Assembly: GCA_949316235.1 (NCBI GenBank)
Contig: OX438758.1
Location: 13,611,731 to 13,675,730, forward strand
DNA length: 64,000 bases
Direction: 5' to 3'
Source: Oegoconia quadripuncta
Lineage: Eukaryota; Arthropoda; Insecta; Lepidoptera; Autostichidae
In this document: one piece after another, positions 44,801 to 53,929 of the stretch
How the letters are laid out: each line of letters starts with the position of its first letter
How positions within the stretch are numbered: position 1 is the stretch's first letter
The notes under the pieces: model-generated
The model's database searches: none
The model's input: only the letters and a program-made list of their open reading frames with translations
What the model was told of the DNA's origin: nothing
Made by a program: the position numbers and the translations under genes

Positions 44801-45895
44801 GAGCAGGATATGTACAATTAGCGGATCCCAAGTTGTTGTGTCCACGTTTAAGTTAGCAATGGCGTTCATACATTCTAAAGTAGTATCATGCAATTTTTTT
44901 ATATGCGCTGCCGTTGGGTGTTGTATGGTAGGTTGGTTAAGTAATGTATTTGCCTGATGGGTAAATAACAGCCTGATGTTATCATATCTATGTTTTAGAA
45001 TATCCCAACATGCCTCATAATTATCTGCGCTTATTTGCAAGTGTTGTACTAAACGTTCAGCTTCCCCTCTTAGTTTAGATTTTAAATGTTGCATTTTTTG
45101 TGCACGTGATATATGAGGGTTAAGATGTACAGCCTCCATAAACAGATCCTTAAATGTTATCCAGTGTTCATAGCTACCACTGAACACCGGAAGCTCCACC
45201 TTTGGGGCCGAGTGCTCTTGATGTTTTTGATTCATAATTTTCCTGTGTATCTTATCTTTAGTCTCCTTAAATATTTTTTCTAGTCTATTAAAATCTTGTT
45301 CATATGGTCCCATATCCTGCAGCATGTTATCCAACTTCCAATAAAGCTTATCAATATTTTCCCACCGCATAAAAATTGTTTTAAGTGCATCCTCCAACTG
45401 CCATTTTTCGGATAATTCTAGAATGTTAAAATTCCTAATTTCTCGCTCAAAAGCTCGAATGTTAGTCCGCTGTTCATTCAATAGTTCATCTGCTTTCTCC
45501 TTATGCACTTTTGTTTGTTTAGAATAATCCCCGGCAACTAATTTTGCCGGCGATTGCACTTCTGCCACTGTAGATCCCGATCCTGATGCTGCTGCATAGT
45601 TGTAGCTAAGTAACATATTTTTTATTGCCATATAGCGCTCACTTAGTTTTCCATAAATTCCTTTATCAAAATAATCTCCCGTTTGTTCTCCTTCTACTAA
45701 TTTTGTATGATTGGTGCCAAATTCTTGCCACAAATATTCTAGACTCGTAATTCTTTCCATTAAATATTCAGGGGTTTTACGCGATGATGAGTCTTTTTTA
45801 AAATTAATTTCTAAGGCCGTGATGCTGTCCACGATCTCAGACTGCCTTGTTAGAAGCTCAATCGATGCCATTTTAATTGTTGTATATATGTTCAA
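38849..45895 (-). CDS. gag-pol-env: BEL2 Gag-Pol with Env ectodomain in the same frame
   Basis: A 2348-codon frame; the likely start is the Met at 45895 or at 45871 (MASIELLTRQ). In order it has a Gag domain of DUF1759 type (about 225-385), three Cys/His knuckles (about 458-525) and protease ALLDQGSQLTLIS (about 575). RT follows with ADIEKMY (about 898) and YMDD (about 970), then RNase H HAFCDASE (about 1147). Integrase has HHCC (about 1463-1498) and DDE residues in GVDYAGP, YSDNGTNF and GGIWEAAV (about 1531, 1601, 1649). Env follows without a stop: Met at 1846 (plus-strand 40358-40360), a hydrophobic signal peptide, a furin-like RSKR (1967-1970) followed by a Gly/Ala/Phe-rich fusion-peptide-like stretch, a long heptad-like region and many Cys. 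The last nine codons (from plus-strand position 38875 down) are transposon bases, so Env lacks its anchor. In related elements Env is made from a spliced RNA; no splice site was proven here. Confidence 0.93.
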   Translation of the reverse strand: MNIYTTIKMASIELLTRQSEIVDSITALEINFKKDSSSRKTPEYLMERITSLEYLWQEFGTNHTKLVEGEQTGDYFDKGIYGKLSERYMAIKNMLLSYNYAAASGSGSTVAEVQSPAKLVAGDYSKQTKVHKEKADELLNEQRTNIRAFEREIRNFNILELSEKWQLEDALKTIFMRWENIDKLYWKLDNMLQDMGPYEQDFNRLEKIFKETKDKIHRKIMNQKHQEHSAPKVELPVFSGSYEHWITFKDLFMEAVHLNPHISRAQKMQHLKSKLRGEAERLVQHLQISADNYEACWDILKHRYDNIRLLFTHQANTLLNQPTIQHPTAAHIKKLHDTTLECMNAIANLNVDTTTWDPLIVHILLQKLDRETTESYLESLGSPRELPQLNDFLGYLENKFMAMESSNKTSRPAANIIPKPQGNPAPINRKPFFTNYNKRPYYAEKQHNNVNNKTLHASLRICPNCNKDHGLYQCKSFLELSPESRLNIVEKLKVCRNCLFSHNGHECKSVNKCKQCNCKHSTLLHEALHKSPSTSTQGHRLTSHVSSDDLDEVLLATVQLRVQAADGTFIPLRALLDQGSQLTLISENAVQQLKIKRKKYDAIVTGLGAESFNKCKGEVTLTCQSTTNNFTFNVKALIMNNLTNKLPNRQFNKESWSHIHNLQLADPHFNIPGEIDILLGADVYSDIIMEGLIRGTNTNIIAQHTQLGWVICGKFRTFNCHVVLNNSDQLTRFWEQEEISTSGVTDSNDACEKLYRETTKRLPDGRYQVRLPMKLGFEHKLKESKARAVAIFKQLEKRMEKNNNLATEYKGFIHEYIDLKHMIRSNKQELEYFLPHHEVIRNEAVTTRLRVVFNGSARTKSGHSLNELMESGPNLQADLQVLLLCWRQYKYALTADIEKMYRFIAVDPEDQCLQKIIWRDAPNKQLSTYQLCTVTYGTKAAPYLAQRTLKQLASDEGQKFPLAKPILENSFYMDDVLFSAESIETAMKARDELIGLLHCGAFNLRKWSSNDPQLVEDLPDNMRNPRNFNFTDTENSKTLGLSWNPKNDLFTFTSPLQSKQRTKHYTKRQMLSEIAKLFDPLGWISPVTIKTKILFQQVWLADISWDEPLPENINKEWQTIRTDLENINLLKVPRWLGFDSTNIEVELHAFCDASEQAYCGIVYSVVRLQTGETQTNIIAAKTKVAPIKKKITLPRLELSGAVLVARLLNKIQQTYNNKTYNKVHAWTDSMVVLGWLQGDIHRWNAYIAKRVFEIKNIISPDKWNHVKSQENPADCATRGLLPSQLAQFPLWWKGPEWLVNKTKQEKMNSGKKFITNEEVKRQTFISQTTTPKVSIITDLINKYSSITKAARVLAWVSRFTTNARGSKLKQSALTLSDIRRAHMIIVKHVQRECFESDIQELRRKGYVNNKSNILKLNPKLDEQGILRVGGRLKHSQLPHDCKFPIILPQKHRLTYLIIAQAHLTTLHGGTRLTQMNIRQRYWILGGNNAVKKQLRQCVKCIRFTTVKQHQQMSDLPKQRVTPSPRPFYHCGVDYAGPVEIKANKGRGVKTCKGYIAVFICMAIKAIHLELVSDLSSQTFISALKRMVSRRGIPKNIYSDNGTNFVGANKELRKQFKEYATFTSDIFNRTITDMEIQWHHQAPSWPSAGGIWEAAVKSMKYHLKRVLGDQKLTFEEFTTLLCQIEACLNSRPLVSLTENADDLDNILTPRHFLIGSPLSTLPEEEVTEITLTKRWQLITKLYQDFWKKWAAEYLTQLQTRSKWYFKTDNMKKGDVVIIKEDNLAPTQWALARVQEVYPGKDNLIRVVSLKTQRGSMKRPITKLIKLPVEQQENVWASPRTKPDQKPMSHRTLGQCLCIIVSLLSLIPGSQQQQIHLTPFEKERQIYYDNIGSLQSIHQSWKILTYFNMSTYWQGVNNIESYVNHVDNICQSFRYQVICNSITMDLQQEVQDIQHNNYLLRSQLPIYRRSKRGLINAVGQIAHGLFGVLDERFAEQYQRDIEHVKINENHLLNLLKNQTSIIESQNSILQRNEQSMNQQFGLIEQHIKNADNQILELQKQTKQDILMTYFNSITLSVNIIITKLRRIQQSVIDTLNDIHKGQVDSTLISQEQIVDQLNVIAAQLPKHLTLPVEDIHNELADIYKLLHVKARRTNTYLIMEVSLPLVYDTQFRLYKVIPIPIIADGKAITVKPQSQYIAVDMEKDIYLKLTLPEIQSCVILQDNKYICTFNNPTYSLRQNTLPCELSFLIKNNKPTCIYQTEQCANEWIGLHRHNTWIYICCDECELSFICNKQMTSRDIKGSGIITVGQGCTMKRDDTTIQTDTVYQNKLFVNPAPFMSTPNRTFNKKKK
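38876..38879. repeat. target-site duplication of the env-interrupting transposon, right
   Basis: ATTT, partner of 34830-34833. Confidence 0.88.
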
Positions 45896-46153
45896 GACTG
45901 TAGACTGTTTTCAAGTGTTAAATAATGGAACGATCTTACTTGTGTCTCTGCTACCTCCCTCTCGATACTCAGCTATGTTGTGTTGCACTTCTCGCTCTGG
46001 TGATGTTCTGGTAGTTGGATGTTGCGCCTAGCCCCCAGCGCCCTTTGACGTGCAGTGAACTTCGGCTGTTTGCTTACGTTTACTCACTAATCACTCGCGG
46101 CACAGAGTATGGCAATGGCACTGCTCACCAACGTTACTAGTTCTTTAATTTAC

Positions 46154-46165
46154 CTCGAAGGACCA
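46154..46165 (-). other. BEL2 primer binding site (tRNA-Tyr type)
   Basis: The plus strand ctcgaaggacca equals the last 12 bases of a tRNA-Tyr with CCA, two bases from the LTR. BEL1 uses the same tRNA end over 16 bases. Confidence 0.78.
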
Positions 46166-46167
46166 AA

Positions 46168-46526
46168 TGTAAGGGCAAAGGGTTTCCGCCTTTGTCCTAC
46201 GGATCGCTAACTCGTGACCGCGACGCGAATACCGTGTCACGAGCCGCCTTCTTGGTTGGGCAAATGTAGGAAATTAATAATTTGTTAAAATGTAAAATAT
46301 AATGTTTAATAAACTTGTAATTTCAAAATAATAATGTTGTATAAAATAATGTTAAATGTTAACTAATTAAGTAATGTTGTTCTTGCTCGAGTTGGTGGAG
46401 ACAACTGGGTTTTAGGCTGTTTCTAGCCGAGCCGAGGCGCCGCGGCGTCAGCGCGTTTACTTAATTTGGGTTACACGCGCGTTGCCGGCCCGGCCAAAGT
46501 GCAGCATAATGTACGTTGACCGTACA
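46168..46526 (-). repeat. BEL2 5' LTR
   Basis: 359 bp, one mismatch with the left LTR. Its outer end is fixed by the TGAGT duplication. Confidence 0.95.
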
Positions 46527-46531
46527 TGAGT
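46527..46531. repeat. BEL2 target-site duplication, right
   Basis: TGAGT, partner of 33938-33942. Confidence 0.93.
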
Positions 46532-46711
46532 TCTGATGTTAGGGAAGTGAAATAGCCCCTGGCACTTACATATAGCTTAGAACGGACAAACTAGCCTCAA
46601 AGTATGTATAGTAATCTGATATAGCGGTAATTGTACGTTATGACGTTTTCACTTTTAAATATATGTTCATCCTTAATAAAGTCAATTTGTTAACCAACTT
46701 TGTACGACGAA

Positions 46712-46980
46712 CGACCTGTTTGGTGTAGTGGTTATACTGAACTGAAACTGACCACTATACCAAAAGGTCGCGGGTTCGAATCCCGCTAGGGGCATATGTT
46801 TGTATGATGAATACAGACATGTGTACCTGAGTTATGGATGTTTTCATTTATAATAAGTATTTATTTACAAAAAAAAATGAATTTATGTAGTATATCAACC
46901 ATCTGGTATCCACAACACAAGCCTATAGTTGCTTAAAGTGGAATTAGATGGCATTGTGTGTATGTCCGAGGATATTTATT
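46712..46980 (+). repeat. SINE family B, copy 6
   Basis: Full length, ending in a tattattattatta tail. In the tRNA-like head the loop between A and B boxes is about 8 bp longer than in other copies (tactgaactgaaactgacc in place of gcaactctgacc). Confidence 0.85.
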
Positions 46981-46984
46981 ATTA

Positions 46985-47950
46985 TTATTATAACTTTGAT
47001 GATTATCACCAGGACCGGAGATAGGAGTCCTCTCTCTTACTTTGCCATTTCTCTCTCGACGCAAAAATTATATTTGCAGTAGCTATATCAACATTTCAGA
47101 GAACGCGGGCATTACTACCGATCGGGGCGATGCTATGCGTCTCGTGGTAAAGGGTGGCTCGGGCAATTGCAATTATGTCAAGCTACTAAAGGCGAATAGA
47201 ATATCAGAATGATACTAGGGATTTAATAAAACGAGGTAATGGTCACTGATGAAACACGAGCTTGATTACCTTAAATCTTTCAAGACGAAATTACAGACAA
47301 CTGAGTAAGGTGCTACCTGGCGAAGGGTAAACATTTAAATGCCCCTCGTGCCATTCAACTTGGGCCACGCATGCAATCTTCCGAATTAGTCTACAATCCC
47401 TCCTGCTTAAATTCTATGACCAACTTCTTATTAAGTAACGCCTCACCGGATCTTCCACGCGTCGGTGATAATAGGTGATGAAAGTCAGTCACGCTCGTCG
47501 ATGTGCTAAGTGGTGGTAGGTCTCCTTTGAAAGCTGGTATAAATAATCATTTTCGATGTGCGGACCTAATACCAACTACTGTCAATGTCACAGCACCATT
47601 TTAAGCGATACCAGCGCCACCAGGTTCACTTATTGTAGCACGTATTATGATAGTCCTACGACCTTCTAAATTATAAATTCTGTCGCTAATTTATCGCTAA
47701 CTACGACATATGTTATTATTATGTAGATATATAAAGTATAAAACCATTTTTACGCTGTATGTACACTATTGTCTGCCCAATTGAACACTAGAGTAATCTC
47801 TGTATAATGTCCTACAAAAGTAGATGGAGCTGAATTAACGTTATATTGAACAATTTTTATTAGAGAGAGTTCGTTGCGTTGTTAACGCCATTATCCTCAA
47901 ATTACGAAGCGGTCACCCATCTAAAAGTTAGACTTTAGTCAGCGTTAACT
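46985..47950. other. unassigned intergenic DNA
   Basis: No gene or recognised repeat seen. Confidence 0.45.
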
Positions 47951-47952
47951 CT

Positions 47953-48010
47953 CGCATAACCCGCATGCTCGTTTGCCGCCCTCTCATATAAAAATAAAAA
48001 AATAAATAAA
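47953..48010 (+). repeat. LINE L2 extreme 3' tail
   Basis: catgctcgtttgccgccctc followed by an A-rich tail, the complement of the ends at 11470 and 62905. Only the last 50 bp were inserted. Confidence 0.7.
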
Positions 48011-48610
48011 AATCATGCCCTGGACCATTTCTCAGAGGTTTATTGTATCAGATAATCTTGTTTGACAACCTATCTTGTAAAAAAAAAACCTTTACGAAGG
48101 CGTCAGTGCCCACTAAACAAAGAAATGCTATTGCGTGTCGTAGACCGTACGGTAAATATTGGCACAAGAGTCGAATAAAGAGGGGTACAATTTATAAACC
48201 CGGCTACGGTTAGGTAACTAACTTATTTATAGGTATTTCTTTTCAAAAGAAATCAAACTGACAATAACATAATAAGTTCTGCATTAAAAATACTTTTAAA
48301 CACACGCATTTAATACTCAATCTGATGATTACCATATACAAGGTTATTTATTGTACCTGTACCCTGAAATTAGTTTAGTCAGAAACACGTATTATTCCGG
48401 CTGTAAAATTACTAGTGTTATATTTTTTTCCTTAACATTTATCTAATTAAGGAAATGATAGACACCCTACGAGCGAAAACACAATAGTAGCTAACTGAAT
48501 TCGCAATAATCCTATTTTATTATTTTTTCTAGCCATATTGATTAAAAATATATGATTTAATTGGGGTATATCGGCTTTTTGGTATACAAAATAACCTTGT
48601 ATTATTCTAT
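48011..48610. other. unassigned intergenic DNA
   Basis: No gene or recognised repeat seen. Confidence 0.45.
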
Positions 48611-48611
48611 T

Positions 48612-48682
48612 CTCTCTTCAATTTAAGAGCTATGCTCTTGTCGGTGGAGTAACGAACACGCCTCTCTACTTTCCGCCCTCGT
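48612..48682. repeat. dispersed repeat family J
   Basis: ttcaatttaagagctatgct through ctttccgccctc; second copy at 54367-54436 in the same direction. Confidence 0.75.
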
Positions 48683-48737
48683 ATTATTCTATTACAAAGT
48701 ATATATACAAAGTAGTATAAGTAACATACATTCCATC

Positions 48738-48830
48738 AAGGAGTCCAGTGGTAAACTTCTGGATCCTCTTCAGACCCTCGTCATCATGAGTAATGGAAAG
48801 TGCTGATGGTAACAAAACAAACTAGCCCAA
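48738..48830. repeat. dispersed repeat family K, second copy
   Basis: ggagtccagtggtaaacttc to aatggaaagtgctgatggt matches 23843-23935. Confidence 0.65.
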
Positions 48831-48929
48831 TATAATCTCTAATAAAGAACACCTCCATTGGGATACTTGGAATGTAATTATTAATGGAAAATTTAATAAA
48901 CCCTCAAGATTGATCTAAGCTAGATAATT

Positions 48930-49130
48930 ACTACTCGTAGGTCGCGGGTTCGATCCGTAGCGGAGTAAATATTTAGTACTCGGTTTGGTTGGTGATAGCT
49001 ATCTTATCTAAGTCAGCAGCCAAAACAGCAGCAGCTAAGATAGCCAGTCCCCCAAATAAGGTGGGCTACTCGGGTCAGTACGCTTCCACCTTCGGCCTCA
49101 TACATCAGGTGTGATTGAGGGTCAAGTCAA
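48930..49130 (+). repeat. SINE family A, copy 6 (truncated)
   Basis: It starts within the head at gtaggtcgcgggttcgatcc, has a shortened body, and ends gtgtgattgagggtcaag. Confidence 0.78.
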
Positions 49131-49194
49131 ACAAACAATTTAACCGATTTTCATCAAATGTGACTAAGCACCTGTCCTCCAGTTTAGTCTTTTT

Positions 49195-49345
49195 CAAAAT
49201 CAAAAATATTTTATTCAATGTAGGATACAAAAATATCACAGTCAGCATGTTATTTTTTAAACTACATCGCTTCAGGTGCAATGGTTAGGGAGAAGATGCG
49301 ACAAGAAACTCCGTAAGAACACATATTTTAAAAAAGTTTCCATGT
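49195..49345 (-). repeat. LINE L3 3' end
   Basis: tattcaatgtaggatacaaa and acaagaaactccgtaaga match the reverse of 15590-15720. Confidence 0.75.
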
Positions 49346-49935
49346 TTATAATTTATGTAGTATATAACACTTTTATAAACAAAAACACACACACAAACAC
49401 ACTCGTAGTTTTTCGTCGGGGCTTAAAACACAACAGTACTTATACATATCACAATAAAACAATTTGATTGATTGATTATAAATAAAACACACGCCGGTAT
49501 TTTATACATAAAGTTCTTTTAAATAACAGTAATTTATATAAGATTTATGACTTTCTGTTCGATATGAAATAGAAATTAGGGGCTGTCCTTTATGTATATC
49601 TAAAACACGCAATCTGAAGCAGCTGTCTGCGACTGCTGGATTGATAAATCGATGGATTGGTAATGGATTGCTATTCTAAATATTCGAATTCAATGTTTTC
49701 CAGTTTCGTGAGAAACAATATCTAGTTATTCTCTATTAGTTAAGTAATGATATTACGGTGCTGAGGATTAAATGCCGCATGCGGCATTGTTTTTTTTTTT
49801 TTTCATGCACACTTTCAACTCATATTTTTTTCAAAACGAATAAACTGATTCGAATGAAACTTTATACGTATAAGCAGGATTCATAGATTACAAAAGTTAG
49901 TAGAAAACATTTTCAAAATATCGAATTAAAAATAA
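49346..49935. other. unassigned intergenic DNA
   Basis: No gene. cactcgtagtttttcgtcgg near 49400 echoes 19163-19183. The rest is unassigned. Confidence 0.45.
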
Positions 49936-49937
49936 TA

Positions 49938-50332
49938 TTAGGACCTTACCTATGAAATTGGCGTTTTGTATGAAGAATTTCATTAAGACGTAAGAAGTTG
50001 TCTCCATACAAACATTTTTGATTTTTTTTTGGGAACGGCAAATCCAAATTTAGCTAAACTTTGTGTGTATTATCGGATAACATTAAGTATAGGCAGCGTT
50101 AATTTTTAAAAGTAACCGCTTTATAAAAGTTTCAGCGAATCTAAGAAATGATTATGGGAAGCACATGAAAAGATCTCCGTTATTTTTTTATTATGTGATT
50201 TAGCCCAGAAATCAAAAAATATTTCATGTGAAACCTTGAAATATTCCAATTTCCAAATAAAAAACAAATTTGGATATAGCTTTGCAAATCGCAGGAATTA
50301 GTACATTATGATTAACCCAAGTAAAGACCCAA
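49938..50332. mobile_element. mariner-type MITE, copy 3
   Basis: 395 bp, TA on both sides, same family as 7533-7933, with a few small deletions near the right end. Confidence 0.8.
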
Positions 50333-50339
50333 TATATTG

Positions 50340-50515
50340 TATTTTTTCTGTTATGGAAAACTTAAAATCGCTCGAATTTCGTTTCAATATTCCCTACTAG
50401 CTTTTTAGATCTATGTACGTGCTTCACGCGTATAAAGTTTCATTAGAATCAGTTTATACATTTCGAAAAAAATTAAGTTTGTATGGAATACCTTACTGGA
50501 TAAGCCCTCTTAACA
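50340..50515 (+). repeat. dispersed repeat family I
   Basis: ctagctttttagatctatgt and agtttgtatggaatacctta match 8200-8340. It lies directly beside the MITE, as family I does after copy 1. Confidence 0.6.
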
Positions 50516-50529
50516 GTAATATTCCTTCT

Positions 50530-50750
50530 TTTTTTTATGCACAACGGATTGGTACTTGACCTCAATCACACCTAATGTTAAGTGAAGATGAGGTCGAAGG
50601 TAGAAGCGTCCTGACCCGGAAACCCCAACACACTTGAGGGACTGGCTATCTTATCTCTGACAACTGGAACACAACAATGCTATTAACATTGCTGCTTGGC
50701 GGCAGATTTAGATAAGATGGTGGTAGCCAGCCAGGCGGACATTTAAACTT
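50530..50750 (-). repeat. SINE family A, copy 7 (5' truncated)
   Basis: Reverse copy with the T-run and atgcacaacggattggtact at its 3' end. The tRNA head is missing. Confidence 0.82.
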
Positions 50751-50793
50751 CTGTTACTTAGTCCCCGAAATGAGTCACATGTATTCACAATTA

Positions 50794-51179
50794 AGGTCTA
50801 TTCACACATAAGCGATATCGCTGTCTCGCTCGGTTTAATGACTTTTAGGTCGTCCACTAGTAATCACGAGCACATTTCGTACATTTATAATTTTTATTTT
50901 TATAATGAATTGCTATGAAGAGGAAGCATTATTGTTATTAGCTTTACTTGACCCACTAATAAGGAATCGAATTTGGATATACAGCATACCGACGTGGCGG
51001 AGATGAAGATAGGTTTGCATGCATTTAGAATGTCTACAGACAAGGGCGTTCGCCGAGAACCGCCGCACCCCGCCACACTGTCAGGTGATATCGCCTACCG
51101 AGGGCGACAGCGATAAACCCTACTGATTCGGTATCGCTACCGACTGCGACAGCGATTTCGGTTTTGTCTGAATAGACCT
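50794..51179. mobile_element. Harbinger-like MITE
   Basis: 386 bp, with inverted ends of about 40 bp (aggtctattcacacataagc and, reversed, aggtctattcagacaaaacc). It is flanked by a direct 3-bp TTA at 50791-50793 and 51180-51182. A TTA/TAA duplication is the rule for PIF/Harbinger. No coding capacity. Confidence 0.78.
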
Positions 51180-51184
51180 TTAGC

Positions 51185-52010
51185 CTGATCTTTAGTTAAC
51201 ACCGCCGGTTATCGTCGGGACACCTTATCCGGAACTCTCCTTCCGCCTAAATTTCGGACGCACCATCGAGTCTGGACGTCGCAAAATAGGATCGGGATAA
51301 CCGGGGTTATTCTTGGATTGTCTAGAACACAATTTGACTACATTTCATTTTTGTCTAGTGCTTAAAGTGACTACTACATAATGGGTCGAGCCCTCAAATC
51401 TACTAGAAAATTGACTAGAGCATATTTTCCTACATAGCATAGTGACATGGACCCAAATTGTCTGGACATTCAGGAAGAAAAATTATTTCCTATCTTTTAA
51501 TGTTTACCTCGGAGAATAAAAAGGGAACACTTGTTAAACCTTTTTGTGTTCATTTTATCGTACTGGCCACTTATAATGTACAAAAAAATATGATATTTTG
51601 ACGTCTTAATAAAAAAAGAGAATAAAAAAACTACAAAATGAAGGAAAATAAGTTGTTGTCACCTTTTTGTCACCTAAATATCGGAGCATTTCTGCGTCTT
51701 CACTTTGCACTTTAACAATCTGCTTTTTTGTGTCTGTATATAATATCATTGCTTTAAACGATTTCAATCATTTTTAGGTGGCATATCTACAGATGATCTC
51801 TGAAAACTGATGAGGTTGTTTGTAAAACTAAAGTGACCATGACGGGACTAAAATCTCATGCCGTCCTTCTTATGCGCTCGTAGTCAAGAAGACACACTAT
51901 CCTAAATTTAGTTTTAAGATTCCAAGCGAATCCACACCATTGTCTTTCTAAGCATCCATCTTTAGTCAAATTGTGATACAAAGAGACAGAGATATAGGTA
52001 ATACATGTGA
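51185..52010. other. unassigned intergenic DNA
   Basis: No gene or recognised repeat seen. Confidence 0.45.
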
Positions 52011-52011
52011 A

Positions 52012-52275
52012 ATGAAATTCATTTATTCATGTAGGCAATACAATGGTGTCGATCCGGATGTACACCAACTAAAGTAAAACCAGTTTTAAAGTAGTACTGT
52101 ATCTTTCTCCCTGCACGGCACCACTCCAAAAGTGGTTTTAGTTTAGTTGGTGTACATCCGAATCGACACCAGTATGCACTTATGAACGTCACTTGTTTTT
52201 TAAACTACCACTAGCTCGGAACGCGACCACTACTGAGAAGAGCTAGCGAGAAACTCAGAGGGTTTGTCTTTTTTC
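52012..52275 (-). repeat. LINE 3' end interrupted by a MITE
   Basis: gaaattcatttattcatgta (52014) and gaagagctagcgagaaactc (52236) are the two parts of a reverse LINE 3' end. A 128-bp hairpin element separates them. Confidence 0.65.
52044..52171. mobile_element. 128-bp hairpin MITE
   Basis: 48-bp inverted repeats (tggtgtcgatccggatgtac and, reversed, tggtgtcgattcggatgtac) surround about 30 bp. I could not fix a target duplication. Confidence 0.8.
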
Positions 52276-52279
52276 AATC

Positions 52280-52680
52280 AGTAATTTACAATCTAGAAAG
52301 GCTCTCTGTGCAGAGTAAACCATATGAATAGATATATGAAACGAGATTGTTTGGAGTTGTTTTTAAACTGCACTGCATGCGCCATGCCGGCGGGCTGTCT
52401 GTTCCAAATTAAATTTGTATCATCCTAAAATAAATCAAAACTTTTCTACGGATGTGTTTAACTTATTCATCAAAATGTACTTCTGTGAATTCGTTGAGAT
52501 TTAAAATAAATGTGTAACATATTGACTCTATACCGGATGAGTTTTTTACCGTAAGGAAAAGTAAAATAAATTACCTAATATGTGAAATAGTTTAATTTAA
52601 GACACGGAGGAATACTGACCACCATAACTCAGATTATATCCATTTTGGAGGTCAGTAGATTCACATTGAGTAAACACAGC
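52280..52680. other. unassigned intergenic DNA
   Basis: No gene or recognised repeat seen. Confidence 0.45.
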
Positions 52681-52681
52681 C

Positions 52682-52921
52682 TTCATCATCAGCCCGTAAA
52701 CATCCCACTGCAGGGATAGAGACCTTCCCTCGTATATGATGGAGTATGGGCCATAGAACACCACGCTGGCCCAATGCGGGTTGGGGGACTTCACATGCCT
52801 TTGATTTTTATTTCCTCACGATGTTTTCCTTCACCGTTTAGGAGCAGTCGGATATGCGCATAAGTAATTAAATTGAAAAAAATTGGGAGACCGCGTCTTC
52901 ACTACTGAGCCACCGACGCTC
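52682..52921 (-). repeat. SINE family C, copy 4
   Basis: Reverse copy. Head gagccaccgacgctc at the right, body with cctcacgatgttttccttca; an internal deletion has removed the B-box part. Confidence 0.82.
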
Positions 52922-52924
52922 ACT

Positions 52925-53520
52925 ACGGTCAGCTTAGTCGCAGAATTTTAAATAGAATTGTGTTATACTTGAATTGCATTCAACTGTATTTACGCCACGT
53001 GTTCGTGTTGCCTCTCTTTAGCCAGTCAATATCACACGATTCAAGGAGCTAATTATTATTATAACCTATAATTATTATCAACCTTCAACTAGTCCACCAG
53101 AGGCAACTAGGTAAGGTATATGTATTTTTTAGTTTTCAAGCTTCTGTGTTATTATTTTTTAGATCAGGCCGGTGATTTGCTAATCACATACCTTATACCT
53201 ATAATTATATCTTTATTAGCCTATTTACCTTGTTTTTGTACATTCCCTTTATGAAATTTAGTGAACAAGAAAAGACAGTCAAGTGCTAATAGGACACGTA
53301 CCGCGAGGGTTGCGTACATAACATCACCATTGACAAACTTTCGAAGCCCTATTTCACAGTATTACAATACCTTCCTAGGGAATTTGTAATACTGTGCCTG
53401 TTTGTCTGTCTGTCCGTGTGACAAAGTTCGTTTTCTTCCAGAAACGGCTGGATGTATCAAAGAAGGCCTGCAAGGTACTGATGTAAAACATTCGAGTTTC
53501 TGAAGTATCCAAGTAAAAAG
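52925..53520. other. unassigned intergenic DNA
   Basis: No gene or recognised repeat seen. Confidence 0.45.
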
Positions 53521-53850
53521 CTAACCGCCTCCGTGGCTCGATGTAAACAAGATTGGGTTTACGATTCGGAGGTCGCGGGTTCGATCCCCAGTGGGGTACA
53601 TGTTTAAGTACTTGGTGTGGTTGGTGGTAGGGCATTTTAAATGTCCGCCTGGCTAGCTACCACCATGTTATCTAAATCTGCCGCCAAGCAGCAATGTTAA
53701 TAGCATTGTTGTGTACCAGTTGTCAGAGATAAGATAGCCAGTTCCCCAAATGTGTTGGGGTTTCCGGGTCAGTACACTTCCACCTTCGACCTCATCTTCA
53801 CTTAATATCAGGTGTGATTGAGGTCATGTACAAACCCGTCGAGCATAAAA
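53521..53850 (+). repeat. SINE family A, copy 8
   Basis: Full-length copy with intact A and B boxes and an A9 tail. Confidence 0.9.
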
Positions 53851-53857
53851 AAAAAAT

Positions 53858-53925
53858 CCCCTCGCGGGGTGCGAACCGTTGGTTTTGCTGACAGGGTCAC
53901 TAACCACTAGACCAATCGGTCGTCA
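53858..53925 (-). repeat. tRNA-like SINE head (family D)
   Basis: On the minus strand: GACCGATTGGTCTAGTGGTT and B-box-like GGTTCGCACCCCG. It looks like a tRNA but sits alone, with a mutated stem, at the A-tail of SINE A copy 8, so it is read as a SINE head and not a tRNA gene. Confidence 0.65.
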
Positions 53926-53929
53926 GTCA

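Larger units (their letters stand above)
33943..46526 (-). mobile_element. Env-bearing BEL/Pao element BEL2
   Basis: A 12,584-bp minus-strand element bounded by 359-bp LTRs (TG...CA) and by a perfect 5-bp target duplication TGAGT (33938-33942 and 46527-46531). The LTRs differ at one base (aatgtgc versus aaagtgc), so the insertion is recent. One frame of 2348 codons encodes Gag, protease, RT, RNase H, integrase and most of an Env. A 4042-bp DNA transposon sits inside env; without it the element would be about 8.5 kb. It is an endogenous, retrovirus-like element of an insect. Confidence 0.94.

Noticed and set aside
39807..46031. Plus-strand open frames within BEL2
   Set aside because: All lie antisense to the strongly conserved Gag-Pol-Env frame and have no motif of their own.
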